Shown here: positions 36,750 through 48,041 of the stretch, in pieces
Layout of the letters: each line of letters begins with the position of its first letter
Numbering within the stretch: the first letter of the stretch is position 1
Assembly (NCBI RefSeq): GCF_020080045.1
Contig: NZ_CP083451.1
Coordinates: forward strand, 1,984,001 to 2,048,000
From: Comamonas odontotermitis
GTDB lineage: Bacteria > Pseudomonadota > Gammaproteobacteria > Burkholderiales > Burkholderiaceae_C
Reading direction: 5' to 3'
DNA length: 64,000 nt
Notes under the pieces: model-generated
Databases searched by the model: none
What the model was told of the DNA's origin: nothing
What the model saw: only the letters and a program-made list of their open reading frames with translations
Translations under genes and position numbers: made by a program

Positions 36750-36872
36750 AGCCGCCAACACAACCCTTGATACGTCGTTGCTTCGCCTTGTCGTACGTCT
36801 GTACTGTCTGCGGCTTCGCGCCTCGTCTCAACCGCAAATCTGCGATTTGCTGGGTTGTGCTGGCGGCTCTTA
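36746..36872. mobile_element. Family B miniature inverted-repeat element, short form
   Basis: A 121-base element (36749-36869) has terminal repeats GAGCCGCCAACACAACCC and GGGTTGTGCTGGCGGCTC (one mismatch) and flanking TTA at 36746-36748 and 36870-36872. It matches the copy at 30182-30345 but lacks two internal segments. The left duplication plus the first base of the element make the stop codon of the preceding gene. Confidence 0.85.
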
Positions 36873-37010
36873 GTTGCGCAGCAAAATAACCATGCAGGCC
36901 TCTCAGGGCAAACCCCTGCATTATCCTTGCGCACCCTCGCGGCGGGCCTGGAACCTTCCGGGCTGATGCCGCGCAATTTTTCTCGCCAACGCACTGCACC
37001 GAGCTTTTCT

Positions 37011-38405
37011 ATGAGCAAACAGGCCCCGGCGGAGCAATCGGGGCACGTGGGTGCCGACGACCTCCAGCGCAACCTCAGCAACCGCCATATCCAGTTGATC
37101 GCCATTGGCGGCGCCATCGGCACCGGCCTGTTCATGGGCTCCGGCAAGACGATCAGCCTGGCGGGGCCCTCCATCGTGTTTGTGTACGCCATCATCGGCG
37201 TGATGCTGTTCTTTGTGATGCGCGCCATGGGTGAGTTGCTGCTGTCGAACCTGCAGTACAAGAGCTTCATCGATTTCTCGGACGATCTGCTGGGCCCCTG
37301 GGCGGGCTTTTTCACCGGCTGGACGTACTGGTTCTGCTGGGTGATCACCGGTATTGCCGATGTGATTGCCATTTCTGCCTACGCCCAGTTCTGGTGGCCC
37401 GATCTGCCGCAATGGGCACCGGCCATTGCTTGCGTGGCAGTGCTGCTGTCGCTCAACCTGCTCACCGTCAAGCTCTTTGGCGAGGTGGAGTTCTGGTTTG
37501 CAATGATCAAGATCGTGGCCATCGTCACCCTGGTGGGCACGGGCCTCTATATGGTGCTGCATGGCTTTACCTCGCCCGCAGGCCGCACGGCGAGCTTTTC
37601 CAACCTGTGGAACGACGGCGGCATGTTTCCGCATGGCGCCATGGGCTTCTTCGCGGGCTTCCAGATCGCCGTGTTTGCCTTTGTGGGCATTGAACTGGTG
37701 GGCACCACGGCCGCCGAAGCCAAGGACCCGCACCGCACGCTGCCGCGCGCGATCAACTCGATTCCCGTGCGCATCATCGTTTTCTATGTCTGCGCGCTGA
37801 TTGCCATCATGGCGGTGACGCCCTGGCGCGATGTGGTGCCCAGCAAGAGCCCGTTTGTCGAGCTGTTCGTGCTGGCGGGCCTGCCAGCAGCAGCGAGCGT
37901 GATCAACTTCGTGGTGCTCACATCGGCAGCCTCGTCGGCCAACAGCGGCGTCTTCTCCACCAGCCGCATGCTCTATGGCCTGGCGCTCAAGGGCGACGCG
38001 CCGCGCGCTTTCGGCATTCTGTCGGCCAGCAGCGTGCCATCGCGCGGGCTGGTGTTCTCCTGCGTCTGCCTGCTGGGCGGCGCCTTCCTGATGTGGGTGG
38101 TGCCCAATCTAGTGGAAGCCTTCACCCTGGTGACCACGGTGTCGGCCATTCTCTTCATGTTTGTCTGGTCATTGATTCTGCTGTCCTACATCAGCTACCG
38201 CAAGAATCGGCCCGATCTGCACCAGCAGTCGCACTACAAGATGCCCGGCGGCGTGGTCATGTGCTGGCTGTGCCTGGCCTTTTTTGCCGGTATTGTGGTG
38301 CTGCTGACCTTGGAAGCAGATACCCGCCAGGCGCTGATTGCAACGCCGCTGTGGTTTGTGCTGCTGGGCGGCGCCTATGCGTGGCTGCGCGCACGCAAGC
38401 AATAA
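37011..38405 (+). CDS. cycA: D-serine/D-alanine/glycine:proton symporter
   Basis: A 464-residue amino-acid permease with about 12 transmembrane segments. Long stretches match my recollection of E. coli CycA: RHIQLIAIGGAIGTGLFMGS, then GKTISLAGPS, GWTYWFCWVITGIADVIAIS, and SAASSANSGVFSTSRMLYGL. The ATG at 37011 is chosen; an upstream in-frame ATG at 36966 is possible. It imports glycine and small D-amino acids. A family B element sits about 140 bases upstream and could affect its promoter. Confidence 0.93.
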   Translation: MSKQAPAEQSGHVGADDLQRNLSNRHIQLIAIGGAIGTGLFMGSGKTISLAGPSIVFVYAIIGVMLFFVMRAMGELLLSNLQYKSFIDFSDDLLGPWAGFFTGWTYWFCWVITGIADVIAISAYAQFWWPDLPQWAPAIACVAVLLSLNLLTVKLFGEVEFWFAMIKIVAIVTLVGTGLYMVLHGFTSPAGRTASFSNLWNDGGMFPHGAMGFFAGFQIAVFAFVGIELVGTTAAEAKDPHRTLPRAINSIPVRIIVFYVCALIAIMAVTPWRDVVPSKSPFVELFVLAGLPAAASVINFVVLTSAASSANSGVFSTSRMLYGLALKGDAPRAFGILSASSVPSRGLVFSCVCLLGGAFLMWVVPNLVEAFTLVTTVSAILFMFVWSLILLSYISYRKNRPDLHQQSHYKMPGGVVMCWLCLAFFAGIVVLLTLEADTRQALIATPLWFVLLGGAYAWLRARKQ

Positions 38406-38466
38406 CTGAATAACTGGTTCGACTGCCCGGAAATCCAACCCAGGCACTGCGGTGTGCAGGCAAGGA

Positions 38467-38500
38467 AACAACGGGCAGCGTCGCTGCCTGTTGTTTTTTT
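38467..38500 (+). terminator. Intrinsic terminator of cycA
   Basis: Thirteen paired positions (one G-T) between AACAACGGGCAGC and GCTGCCTGTTGTT around a three-base loop are followed by a T run to 38500, 60 bases after the cycA stop. Confidence 0.9.
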
Positions 38501-38635
38501 ACGCGGCACTTTTGATTACCAGTGGATGCGGGCATGGCGGGTGTAGCTATTGTTTTGATAGTAATTGAATAGACGCCTTCCTCTCTGCAGCTTTGCACAA
38601 TAATGCTGTGCATCGATTGGTACGGAGGCATACGC

Positions 38636-39526
38636 ATGGATTGGGACCATTTGCGCTACTTTGGCGCGCTGGTGCAGGCAGGCACCCTGGTGGGTGCCGC
38701 CAAGGCGCTGGGCGTGGAGCACACCACCGTCGCCCGCCGCATCCAGGCCCTCGAAAAGCAGCTCGGCGCCACCTTGTTCACCCGAGAAGGCAGCGGCTAC
38801 AAGCTGACCGATGCCGGGCGGCAACTCCAGCCGCGGGCCGAAGCCATGGACCAGATTGCCCGCGGCATTGCGCCCGTGGCTGCAAGCCAGAACACCGAAA
38901 CCCCAAGCGGGGTGGTGCGCATCGGCGTGACCGAAGGCTTTGGCACCCAGATCCTCGCCAAGCACTTGGCGGTGCTGGCCCAGCGCTATCCGCTGCTCAC
39001 CATCGACCTGCTGGCCGTGCCGCGCATGCTGCAGCTGTCGCGGCGCGAGGCGGACATCGTCATCTCGCTGGAGCGGCCGATTCGAGACACGGTGGTCACC
39101 AGCCGGCTGACCGAGTACCGCCTCTACCTGTATGGACAGCGCGAGTACCTGGCGCGCCATGCGCTGATCACATCGACAGACGATCTGGCTGCGCACCGCT
39201 TTGTGCACTATGTCGATGATCAGCTCTTCACCAAGGAGCTGCAGTTTCTGGACACATTGACATCGCAGCAGCGCTTCAGCTTTCGCAGCACCAGCATTCT
39301 TGCGCAGTACACGGCGGTACGCACTGGCGCCGGGCTGGGCGTGCTTCCCGGCTTTCTGGCAGACAAAGACCCGCTCCTGCAGCGCGTGCTGCCCGAGCAG
39401 GCGCAGTTCACGCGGACGTTCTGGATGTCCATGCCGCCAGAGCTGCGCCAGGTGCCCGGCATTCAGGTGGTGTGGCGCTTTTTGCAGGCGACCGTGCAGG
39501 AGCAGCAGTCGCTGCTGATGTGCTGA
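38636..39526 (+). CDS. LysR-family transcriptional regulator
   Basis: A 296-residue regulator. The N-terminal helix-turn-helix is visible (LRYFGALVQAGTLVGAAKAL, then GVEHTTVARRIQALEKQLGA), followed by the substrate-binding-like effector domain. The start ATG 38636 has GGAGG nine bases upstream. Neither neighbour is divergent and close, so its target cannot be guessed from position. The group with a VEHTTVARRI helix often regulates distant genes. Confidence 0.9.
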   Translation: MDWDHLRYFGALVQAGTLVGAAKALGVEHTTVARRIQALEKQLGATLFTREGSGYKLTDAGRQLQPRAEAMDQIARGIAPVAASQNTETPSGVVRIGVTEGFGTQILAKHLAVLAQRYPLLTIDLLAVPRMLQLSRREADIVISLERPIRDTVVTSRLTEYRLYLYGQREYLARHALITSTDDLAAHRFVHYVDDQLFTKELQFLDTLTSQQRFSFRSTSILAQYTAVRTGAGLGVLPGFLADKDPLLQRVLPEQAQFTRTFWMSMPPELRQVPGIQVVWRFLQATVQEQQSLLMC

Positions 39527-39863
39527 AGCAGAGGAGTTGGGGCAGCATTTGTGCCCCAGTAGCAGCGCGTCCGCCGCTGTTCAGCGTTACTGCCGAACCT
39601 GGCAGCAATACAAGAATGTTGCGGTGCGTCAATTGCAACCGTGGTTGCGAATAGAAACAAATTTATAAAATGATGAAATAATAGTCAGATTGACAAAATT
39701 TCAATCAAAACATATCTCTGGAGCGGAGACCTCGTGTGGTTTGATCTGCAACAATATATGGCAAGGAATATGCAATCCTAGGGTATATACGCATTAGCTG
39801 ATTCGTAATTGGTTACATTTTTGTGAATTGCTTCCAAAATATTCCGTGCTAAAGTCGCCCGCT
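39527..39863. other. Intergenic region upstream of the NlpC/P60 gene
   Basis: No gene is seen in these 337 bases. The part from about 39650 to 39850 is AT-rich. TTGCTT (39828-39833) and TAAAGT (39850-39855) with 16 bases between them could be a promoter, but it would start transcription almost at the ATG. The left part is GC-rich with no clear structure. Confidence 0.5.
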
Positions 39864-40502
39864 ATGTCTTCGAAATGGATCTGCACCCTCATCGTGGCCG
39901 TGGCGGCAAGTGCCCATGCTGCGCCCGATAGCGACAAAAAGCCATCTGATCTGGATCTGCTGCTTGGCATAGGCCAGAGCAGCCTGGCCAAGCTCGATGA
40001 TGTGCACCACCAGGTCAAGGACCAGGCCACTGTCCTCATCAGCAACGCGCTCAACCTGATTGGCGTGCCGTACCGCCGTGGTGGCAACAGTGCGGAAACC
40101 GGGCTGGACTGCAGCGGCCTTGTCCGTGCCGTATTTGCAGAGAGCTGGGGCAAGATCCTGCCTCGCCGTGCCGAAGAGCAGGCCGCTGCCACCGAGCAGA
40201 TTGCCAAGGCAGATCTCAAACCCGGTGATCTGGTGTTCTTCAACACCATGCGCCGCGCCTTCAGCCATGTAGGCATCTATATGGGCGATGGCAAGTTCAT
40301 CCACTCACCCCGCACCGGCAGCACCGTGCGCGTGGAAAGTATGAACATCGCCTACTGGGAAAAGCGCTTTGATGGCGCGCGCCGCGTGGAGTTGAGCGAA
40401 GACGCCCGCAGCAAGCTGATGCAGCAGGTGAACCTCGATGGCGCCGATGCGCAGGACATGATCAGCAAGGTTATCACCAAAGCGGGCATGCGCGGCAACT
40501 GA
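39864..40502 (+). CDS. NlpC/P60 (C40) family peptidoglycan peptidase
   Basis: A 212-residue exported cysteine peptidase that cuts peptide stems of peptidoglycan. The signal peptide is about residues 1-19 (cleavage near SAHA-AP). The catalytic triad is Cys83 in GLDCSGLV, His135 in FSHVGIYMG and His147 in KFIHSPR. The family length is normal. The ATG at 39864 is taken as the start because it begins the signal peptide. It is monocistronic, ending in a strong hairpin. Confidence 0.92.
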   Translation: MSSKWICTLIVAVAASAHAAPDSDKKPSDLDLLLGIGQSSLAKLDDVHHQVKDQATVLISNALNLIGVPYRRGGNSAETGLDCSGLVRAVFAESWGKILPRRAEEQAAATEQIAKADLKPGDLVFFNTMRRAFSHVGIYMGDGKFIHSPRTGSTVRVESMNIAYWEKRFDGARRVELSEDARSKLMQQVNLDGADAQDMISKVITKAGMRGN

Positions 40503-40540
40503 ATTCTGGATGGCGGGCACGTCGCCTGCTTGTCCCAACA

Positions 40541-40568
40541 AAAAAGCTTCCGTTTGGGAAGCTTTTTT
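40541..40568. terminator. Bidirectional intrinsic terminator
   Basis: AAAAAGCTTCC and GGAAGCTTTTT pair around a short loop, with A and T runs on the two sides. It lies between the convergent NlpC/P60 and isochorismatase-type genes and can serve both. Confidence 0.88.
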
Positions 40569-40613
40569 GTTTTCAACGCAGTGGCGCGCTGACTTCAAGT
40601 ATTTTCTGGCAGA

Positions 40614-41216
40614 TCATTTGATCCACTGCAGTACTTCGCGGAAGTCTTCGTGCTCGCAACTGCGCAGCCATTCGAAGGCGACCATCTCGGTGGTCACGAG
40701 TTCGGCGCCAGCGCCTGCAAGGCGGTCGAACGCGGCATCGCGGTTGCGTTCGGTGCGGCTGCTGCAGGCATCGGTGACGACCCAGACTTCAAACTCATCT
40801 TCCAGCAACTCCAGCGCCGTCTGCAGCAGGCAGACATGCGCTTCGCAGCCGGCAATGACGATGCTGTTGCGCTCGGGGGCTTGCTGCTGGGGTTTTTGCA
40901 GGTGCTTGGGCAGGCTGCGGGCATTGCCGCCTTGCGGCTTGGCTGGCGGGCGCAGCCATTCGTTGAGGCCCTCGGGCACGGCGCTGAAGAACATCTTGGA
41001 CAGCGTCTTGTTGCACAGTGCGCGCAGTTCCTCGGCATTGGGGCCCAGCTTGCTGGGGTTCTGTTCGGTGCCGAACACGGGTACCTGCAGCTGCCGGGCA
41101 ATGCGGGCCAGTGTGGTGGCATTGCGCAGGACCTGCCCGCCTTCAAAAATGGCGGGCATCAGCTTTTCCTGGTAGTCCACCAGGACGAGTTGGGATTCTT
41201 CGAAATCTAGAAGCAT
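40614..41216 (-). CDS. Isochorismatase-like cysteine hydrolase
   Basis: A 200-residue hydrolase of the isochorismatase superfamily. The catalytic triad is Asp14 (LVLVDYQEKLM), Lys74 (TLSKMFFSA) and Cys129 (GCEAHVCLLQTA). The insert of about 25 residues around 88-112 (rich in Pro, Lys, Gln) is longer than usual. Members act on amides or N-carbamoyl compounds; the substrate here is unknown. The gene ends near a shared bidirectional terminator. Confidence 0.9.
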   Translation of the reverse strand: MLLDFEESQLVLVDYQEKLMPAIFEGGQVLRNATTLARIARQLQVPVFGTEQNPSKLGPNAEELRALCNKTLSKMFFSAVPEGLNEWLRPPAKPQGGNARSLPKHLQKPQQQAPERNSIVIAGCEAHVCLLQTALELLEDEFEVWVVTDACSSRTERNRDAAFDRLAGAGAELVTTEMVAFEWLRSCEHEDFREVLQWIK

Positions 41217-41273
41217 AGGAATTGGATGGCCTCAGGTGCCAGCAGGGCAGGCGTCTGGGGCAAAAGACACGGA

Positions 41274-41807
41274 TTAATCACGGGCGTAAGCGATGGGCAG
41301 GACAATGCCCGCCTCGTGCGCCACCCGCACGCAGTCGCGCAGGTGTTGTTCGCCCAGGTAGCGTAGTGTCGCATAGCCCAGTGCCGCAGCCACCGCCTGG
41401 CCTGCAATGGGCACATATTTGCTGGCCTGCTGCGCAGTCAACCGCATGCCCAGCGCCTTGGCGGCACGCATGATGACATCCTTGGTGATGAGCTTGCCGA
41501 TGAGCACCCCGCCCAGCATGTTGACGGTGTTCTGCACCTTGTCGCGCTTGGCGGGTGAGAGGCGGGCAATCTGGTCGTCGCTGAGGCCGAAGTTCGTGCT
41601 GATCTGCGGAATCAGCCGTGAGAGCAGGGCGGCATCCACCGCCATGTCCAGACCCGGAATCGGCGTTGCGCTGGCAAGCGCCGCCGTCAGGGCCTTGCGG
41701 TGCAGCAGCTTGCGCGATTGCTCCACGGCTTCGATCAATGCCGGGTTGCCGGTGTCCATGGCGAGCTGCAGCGCAGATGGGGGGCGAGGCTTGCGGGCGA
41801 ATTTCAT
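41274..41807 (-). CDS. Uncharacterised protein with TPIPGLD motif (EcsC-like)
   Basis: A 177-residue protein with hydrophobic glycine-rich helices. ASATPIPGLDMAVDAALLSR and KYVPIAGQAVAAALGYATLR are the key stretches and recall EcsC-type or GTPase-associated membrane proteins, though I cannot place it firmly. ATG 41807 is chosen by protein pattern; there is no ribosome-binding site and the minus strand before it reads as anti-Shine-Dalgarno. An in-frame ATG at 41864 is an alternative. Confidence 0.65.
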   Translation of the reverse strand: MKFARKPRPPSALQLAMDTGNPALIEAVEQSRKLLHRKALTAALASATPIPGLDMAVDAALLSRLIPQISTNFGLSDDQIARLSPAKRDKVQNTVNMLGGVLIGKLITKDVIMRAAKALGMRLTAQQASKYVPIAGQAVAAALGYATLRYLGEQHLRDCVRVAHEAGIVLPIAYARD

Positions 41808-41901
41808 GGCAAGGAGGTGAGGCAGTGCAGGGAAAAAACAAGGCTGCCCGCGCGGCAGGCGCATGGCAGCCTTGTCTGGCGACGGGTGGGCAGGTCTGCG
41901 G

Positions 41902-42150
41902 TCAAGCCTTCTTGCGCACCAGGCCGTAGATGAACAGCAGGATGATGGCGCCCACGATGGAGGCAATCCAGCCCGCCGCCTGGCCTTCCTGGTACCAGCC
42001 CATGGCGACACCGGCATAGCTGGCAAGCAGGGAGCCGGCAATGCCCAGGAGGATGGTCATGATCCAGCCCAGCTTGTCATCGCCAGGTTTGAGGGCCCGC
42101 GCAAGCAGGCCGACAATCAGGCCGACAAAAATGGTTCCAATGATTGACAT
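41902..42150 (-). CDS. GlsB/YeaQ/YmgE family membrane protein
   Basis: An 82-residue inner-membrane protein with three hydrophobic segments: TIFVGLIVGLLARAL, IMTILLGIAGSLLASYAG and IVGAIILLFIYGLV. KPGDDKLGWIMT is the family signature (transglycosylase-associated domain, Pfam name only). It is a small general-stress-type protein. AGGA lies ahead of the ATG. Confidence 0.9.
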   Translation of the reverse strand: MSIIGTIFVGLIVGLLARALKPGDDKLGWIMTILLGIAGSLLASYAGVAMGWYQEGQAAGWIASIVGAIILLFIYGLVRKKA

Positions 42151-42354
42151 GCAAATTCCTCCAAAAAGCCATGTGAAAAGAGATTGAACGACCCGCGCAG
42201 ACCAACGGCCCAGCGTGTACCGAGCGTAGCGACAGAATGTAGCCTGTTTTGTAGGACACGTTTAAAAACATGCAGCCAATTGCAAACAGCTGCAAACCCG
42301 CCGGGAGCCAGGCGCCGCGAGTCATGGTAATCCCGGGGTGGCGGCTTCTGGGGC

Positions 42355-42382
42355 AAAAAAATGCCCCGCAGGCTGCGGGGCA
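42355..42382 (-). terminator. Intrinsic terminator of the aminotransferase gene
   Basis: TGCCCCGCAG and CTGCGGGGCA pair around one base; on the minus strand a run of seven T follows. It lies 56 bases after the aminotransferase stop. Confidence 0.88.
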
Positions 42383-42437
42383 GGGTTTGCATTCGACGGC
42401 AGCTGCCGTTCCACGCCAGCTGCCGACCGGTGCGATA

Positions 42438-43637
42438 TCAGGCCATGACCTTGGCTACCGAGGCGCAGACGTAGTCAATGTTCTTGCTGTTGAGTGCAGC
42501 CACGCACATGCGGCCGGTGTCGGTGCCGTAAACGCCGAATTCGTTGCGCAGGCGCACCATCTGGTCCTTGGACAGGCCGGAGTAGCTGAACATGCCGATC
42601 TGCGTGGTGATGAACGACATGTCCTGCTTCACACCGGCAGCCTTGAGGCCGTCCACCAGCTTCTGGCGCATGGCCTTGATGCGCACGCGCATCTCGCCCA
42701 GTTCCCTTTCCCACAACGCACGCAGCTCGGGGTTGTTCAGCACGGCGGCCACCACGGCGCCACCGTGGGTGGGTGGGTTGGAGTAGTTGGTGCGGATGAC
42801 GACCTTGAGCTGGCTCAGCACGCGGGCGGCTTCTTCCTTGTCGGTGCAGACCACCGACAGGGCACCCACGCGCTCGCCGTACAGGCTGAAGCTCTTGGAG
42901 AACGAGGTGGACACGAAGATGGTGAGGCCGGCGGCAATGAACTTGTCGATAGCGGCACCGTCTTCCTTGATGCCGTGGCCAAAGCCCTGGTAGGCCATGT
43001 CCAGGAATGGGGTCAGGTTCTTGGCCTTGACGGCGGCGATCACCTGGTCCCACTGGGCGGCAGTGATGTCGTAGCCGGTGGGGTTGTGGCAGCAGGCGTG
43101 CAGCACCACGATGGTGCCGGGCGCTGCGGCGTTCAGGTCGGCCAGCATGCCGTCGAAGTTGACCGAGCGGGTGGCGGCATCGTAATAACGGTAGCTGCCC
43201 ACTTCAAAGCCAGCATTGGTGAAGATGGCGCGGTGGTTTTCCCAGCTGGGGTCGGAGATCAGCACCTTGGCATTGGGGCTGAGCTTTTTCAGGAAGTCGG
43301 CGCCGATCTTCAGGCCGCCGGTGCCGCCCACGGCTTGCACGGTGGCAACGCGGCCGGATTTGACGACGTCGGAATCGGCGCCAAACACCAGGCCCTTGAC
43401 AGCGCTGTCATAAGCGGCGATACCGTCAATGGGCAGGTAGCCACGCGGCGTGGGCTTGTCCATCATGGCCTTTTCGGCGGCTTGCACGCATTGCAGCAGC
43501 GGCAGCTTGCCGTTGTCGTCGAAATACACGCCCACGCCCAGGTTCACCTTGCTCGGGTTGGTGTCAGCTGCGAATTGTTCGTTCAGACCCAGGATAGGGT
43601 CGCGGGGGGCCATTTCGACGGAAGAAAAAAGAGACAT
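42438..43637 (-). CDS. tyrB: Aromatic/aspartate amino acid aminotransferase
   Basis: A PLP enzyme of aminotransferase subfamily I-alpha with 399 residues that exchanges amino groups between aromatic amino acids or aspartate and 2-oxoglutarate. HACCHNPTGYD is the N194-type motif, STSFSKSFSLYGERVGAL holds the PLP lysine, and RTNYSNPPTHGG the family Arg/Asn stretch. ATG 43637 begins MSLFSSVEMAPRDPILGL as in TyrB/AspC proteins. Tyrosine against aspartate preference cannot be told from the sequence alone. Confidence 0.92.
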   Translation of the reverse strand: MSLFSSVEMAPRDPILGLNEQFAADTNPSKVNLGVGVYFDDNGKLPLLQCVQAAEKAMMDKPTPRGYLPIDGIAAYDSAVKGLVFGADSDVVKSGRVATVQAVGGTGGLKIGADFLKKLSPNAKVLISDPSWENHRAIFTNAGFEVGSYRYYDAATRSVNFDGMLADLNAAAPGTIVVLHACCHNPTGYDITAAQWDQVIAAVKAKNLTPFLDMAYQGFGHGIKEDGAAIDKFIAAGLTIFVSTSFSKSFSLYGERVGALSVVCTDKEEAARVLSQLKVVIRTNYSNPPTHGGAVVAAVLNNPELRALWERELGEMRVRIKAMRQKLVDGLKAAGVKQDMSFITTQIGMFSYSGLSKDQMVRLRNEFGVYGTDTGRMCVAALNSKNIDYVCASVAKVMA

Positions 43638-43771
43638 GAGGAGTCCTAAGAAGGTAGAAATCTGGCGTTTCGCCCCAAGATGCAAGAATCTCGTTTCAAG
43701 AAATTGCCGTACGCTCCGGGGTTAACCCCCGTATTCTAGCGATGCCCGCTCGCGCGTGGCATACCCGACCT

Positions 43772-45865
<2,094 letters not shown>

Positions 45866-45921
45866 TGGAAACTGGTTGTGTCAGTAATCTTTGCTTACCC
45901 GAGCGAATTTATGGGGCATTG

Positions 45922-45955
45922 TGCTATACTGACACAAATTACTCAACAACAAGAA
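45922..45955 (+). promoter_or_regulatory. Promoter and likely IscR site of the isc operon
   Basis: TATACT at 45925-45930 with TG at 45922-45923 forms an extended -10 element; no good -35 is present. The following ATACTGACACAAATTACTC resembles the start of a type 1 IscR box and overlaps the -10, which fits repression by cluster-loaded IscR. The leader to iscR is about 145 bases. Confidence 0.5.
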
Positions 45956-46084
45956 TAAAGCCTTTCGATGAACGGGACCTGCCCTGGCAACAGGGTAGAG
46001 CGACGGGCTATGACGAAGCCGATGCGGGTGGCTTGCTTGCTTCGGATGTCTATGGTTATCAAGCCTGACCTCTAAGGAACGATT

Positions 46085-46630
46085 ATGCGTCTCACGACCA
46101 AGGGCCGATTTGCTGTTACTGCCATGATTGATCTGGCTTTGCGCCAGAACAATGGTCCAGTTACCCTGGCTGCCATCAGCCAGCGCCAGCAAATCTCGCT
46201 GTCTTATCTGGAGCAGCTGTTTGGCAAGCTGCGCCGCCACGAACTGGTGGAATCCACGCGTGGCCCGGGCGGCGGATACACGCTGGCCCGCAAGGCTGCC
46301 GAAATCACCGTCGCGGACATCATTGTGTCGGTGGACGAACCCATTGATGCCACCCAGTGCGGTGGCAAGGAAAACTGCATGGGCGAAGCAGGTCGTTGCA
46401 TGACGCACGAGCTGTGGGCTTCGCTGAACCAGCGCATGGTGGAGTTTCTTGATTCCGTCACCCTGCAAAAGCTGGTGGACGATCAGCTCGCCAAGGGCAT
46501 TCAGATCGAAGACAAGCCCGTGGTGCGCCGCGCCATTTCGACCACGCCGGTGGTCAAGCCTATCCGCGTGACCGCGCCGAACTCGGTGTTTGCACTCGGC
46601 AACGTAGGCAATGCATTTGCCAAATCCTAA
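46085..46630 (+). CDS. iscR: Iron-sulfur cluster regulator IscR
   Basis: An Rrf2-family regulator of 181 residues that senses Fe-S supply through a [2Fe-2S] cluster. The N-terminal winged helix is RLTTKGRFAVTAMIDLALRQ, then SLSYLEQLFGKLRRHEL. The cluster ligands Cys92, Cys98, Cys104 and His107 are at the same positions as in E. coli IscR. AAGGA lies before the ATG. The C-terminal tail of about 30 residues is longer than in E. coli. It is the first gene of the isc cluster and is expected to repress it when Fe-S is abundant. Confidence 0.97.
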   Translation: MRLTTKGRFAVTAMIDLALRQNNGPVTLAAISQRQQISLSYLEQLFGKLRRHELVESTRGPGGGYTLARKAAEITVADIIVSVDEPIDATQCGGKENCMGEAGRCMTHELWASLNQRMVEFLDSVTLQKLVDDQLAKGIQIEDKPVVRRAISTTPVVKPIRVTAPNSVFALGNVGNAFAKS

Positions 46631-46637
46631 GGTTTGA

Positions 46638-46656
46638 TGCGGCGCCTGGCGCCGCA
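46638..46656 (+). promoter_or_regulatory. Hairpin between iscR and iscS
   Basis: TGCGGCGCC and GGCGCCGCA are perfect nine-base arms around one T, seven bases after the iscR stop. As RNA this would be a strong, tight stem at the 3' end of iscR. In E. coli an iscR-iscS intergenic structure protects iscR mRNA; a similar role here is analogy. Confidence 0.5.
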
Positions 46657-46781
46657 GCCCGGGGCATGCGGAGCGCCGGGCAGGGTGGGTGCGCCTGTAC
46701 GTGGCATCTGCCTGTGCTGTTAGCACAACGTGTTTTGTGATTTTGCGTGTGCCTCGCCCGCACATGCCTGAGAAGCCAGAT

Positions 46782-48002
46782 ATGGACATGACCCCACATT
46801 TCCCCATTTACCTCGACTACGGCGCCACCACGCCGGTGGACCCCCGTGTGGTCGAAGCCATGATTCCCTGGCTGTCGGAGAATTTCGGCAACCCGGCCTC
46901 GCGCAGCCATGCCTGGGGCTGGACTGCGGAAGAGGCGGTGGAGAAGGCGCGCAAGCAAGTGGCCGATCTGATCCACGCCGATCCGCGTGAAATCATCTGG
47001 ACCAGCGGCGCCACCGAGTCGGACAATCTGGCCATCAAGGGTGCCGCCCAGTTCTACAAGGGCAAGGGCAAGCACTTGATCACGGTCAAGACCGAGCACA
47101 AGGCCGTGCTGGACACCATGCGCGCCCTGGAGCGTGAGGGTTTTGAAGTCACGTATCTGGACGTGCTGGAAAACGGTCTGGTCGATCTGGACGTCTTCAA
47201 GGCCTCCATCCGCCCCGACACCATTCTGGTGAGCGTCATGTTCGTCAACAACGAAACTGGCGTGATCCAGGACATCGAGACGATTGGCGACATCTGCCGC
47301 GAAAAGGGCATCATCTTCCACGTGGATGCAGCGCAGGCCACGGGCAAGGTGGAAATCGACGTCACCAAGCTCAAGATCGATCTGATGAGCCTGGCTTCGC
47401 ACAAGACCTATGGCCCCAAGGGCATCGGTGCACTGTACGTGCGCCGCAAGCCACGCGTGCGCCTGGAAGCGCAGATCCACGGTGGCGGCCACGAGCGCGG
47501 CATGCGTTCGGGCACCCTGGCTACGCACCAGATCGTAGGCATGGGCGAGGCCTACCGCCTGGCACAGGAAGAAATGGCCAAGGACTACGCCCACGCCAAG
47601 GCACTGCAGCAACGCATGATCGATGGCTTGAAGGACATCGAGCAGGTCTTCATCAACGGCGACCTGGAACACCGCGTTCCGCACAACCTGAACATCAGCT
47701 TCAACTACGTGGAAGGTGAATCGCTGATCATGGGCATCAAGGGACTGGCGGTGTCGTCCGGCTCGGCATGCACCTCGGCCAGCCTGGAGCCCAGCTATGT
47801 GCTGCGCGCCCTGGGCCGCAGCGACGAGCTGGCCCACAGCAGCCTGCGCATGACCTTCGGCCGTTTCACGACCGAGGCCGACATCGATTACGCCGTGCAG
47901 TCTATCCGCGAGAACGTCGCCAAGCTGCGCGAGCTGAGCCCCCTGTGGGAAATGTACAAGGACGGTGTCGATCTGAGCACCATCCAGTGGGCTGCTCACT
48001 GA
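46782..48002 (+). CDS. iscS: Cysteine desulfurase IscS
   Basis: A PLP enzyme of 406 residues that takes sulfur from cysteine and passes it to IscU and tRNA thiolation. The PLP Lys208 is in [10 protein letters not shown] and the mobile active-site Cys330 is in [32 protein letters not shown] is the N-terminal signature. ATG 46782 (MDMTPHFP) is chosen; the frame is open upstream without conserved sequence. Second gene of the isc operon. Confidence 0.96.
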   Translation: MDMTPHFPIYLDYGATTPVDPRVVEAMIPWLSENFGNPASRSHAWGWTAEEAVEKARKQVADLIHADPREIIWTSGATESDNLAIKGAAQFYKGKGKHLITVKTEHKAVLDTMRALEREGFEVTYLDVLENGLVDLDVFKASIRPDTILVSVMFVNNETGVIQDIETIGDICREKGIIFHVDAAQATGKVEIDVTKLKIDLMSLASHKTYGPKGIGALYVRRKPRVRLEAQIHGGGHERGMRSGTLATHQIVGMGEAYRLAQEEMAKDYAHAKALQQRMIDGLKDIEQVFINGDLEHRVPHNLNISFNYVEGESLIMGIKGLAVSSGSACTSASLEPSYVLRALGRSDELAHSSLRMTFGRFTTEADIDYAVQSIRENVAKLRELSPLWEMYKDGVDLSTIQWAAH

Positions 48003-48041
48003 GCCCCTGCACCACGAAGCAACAGTAAAGAGGTATCCAAA

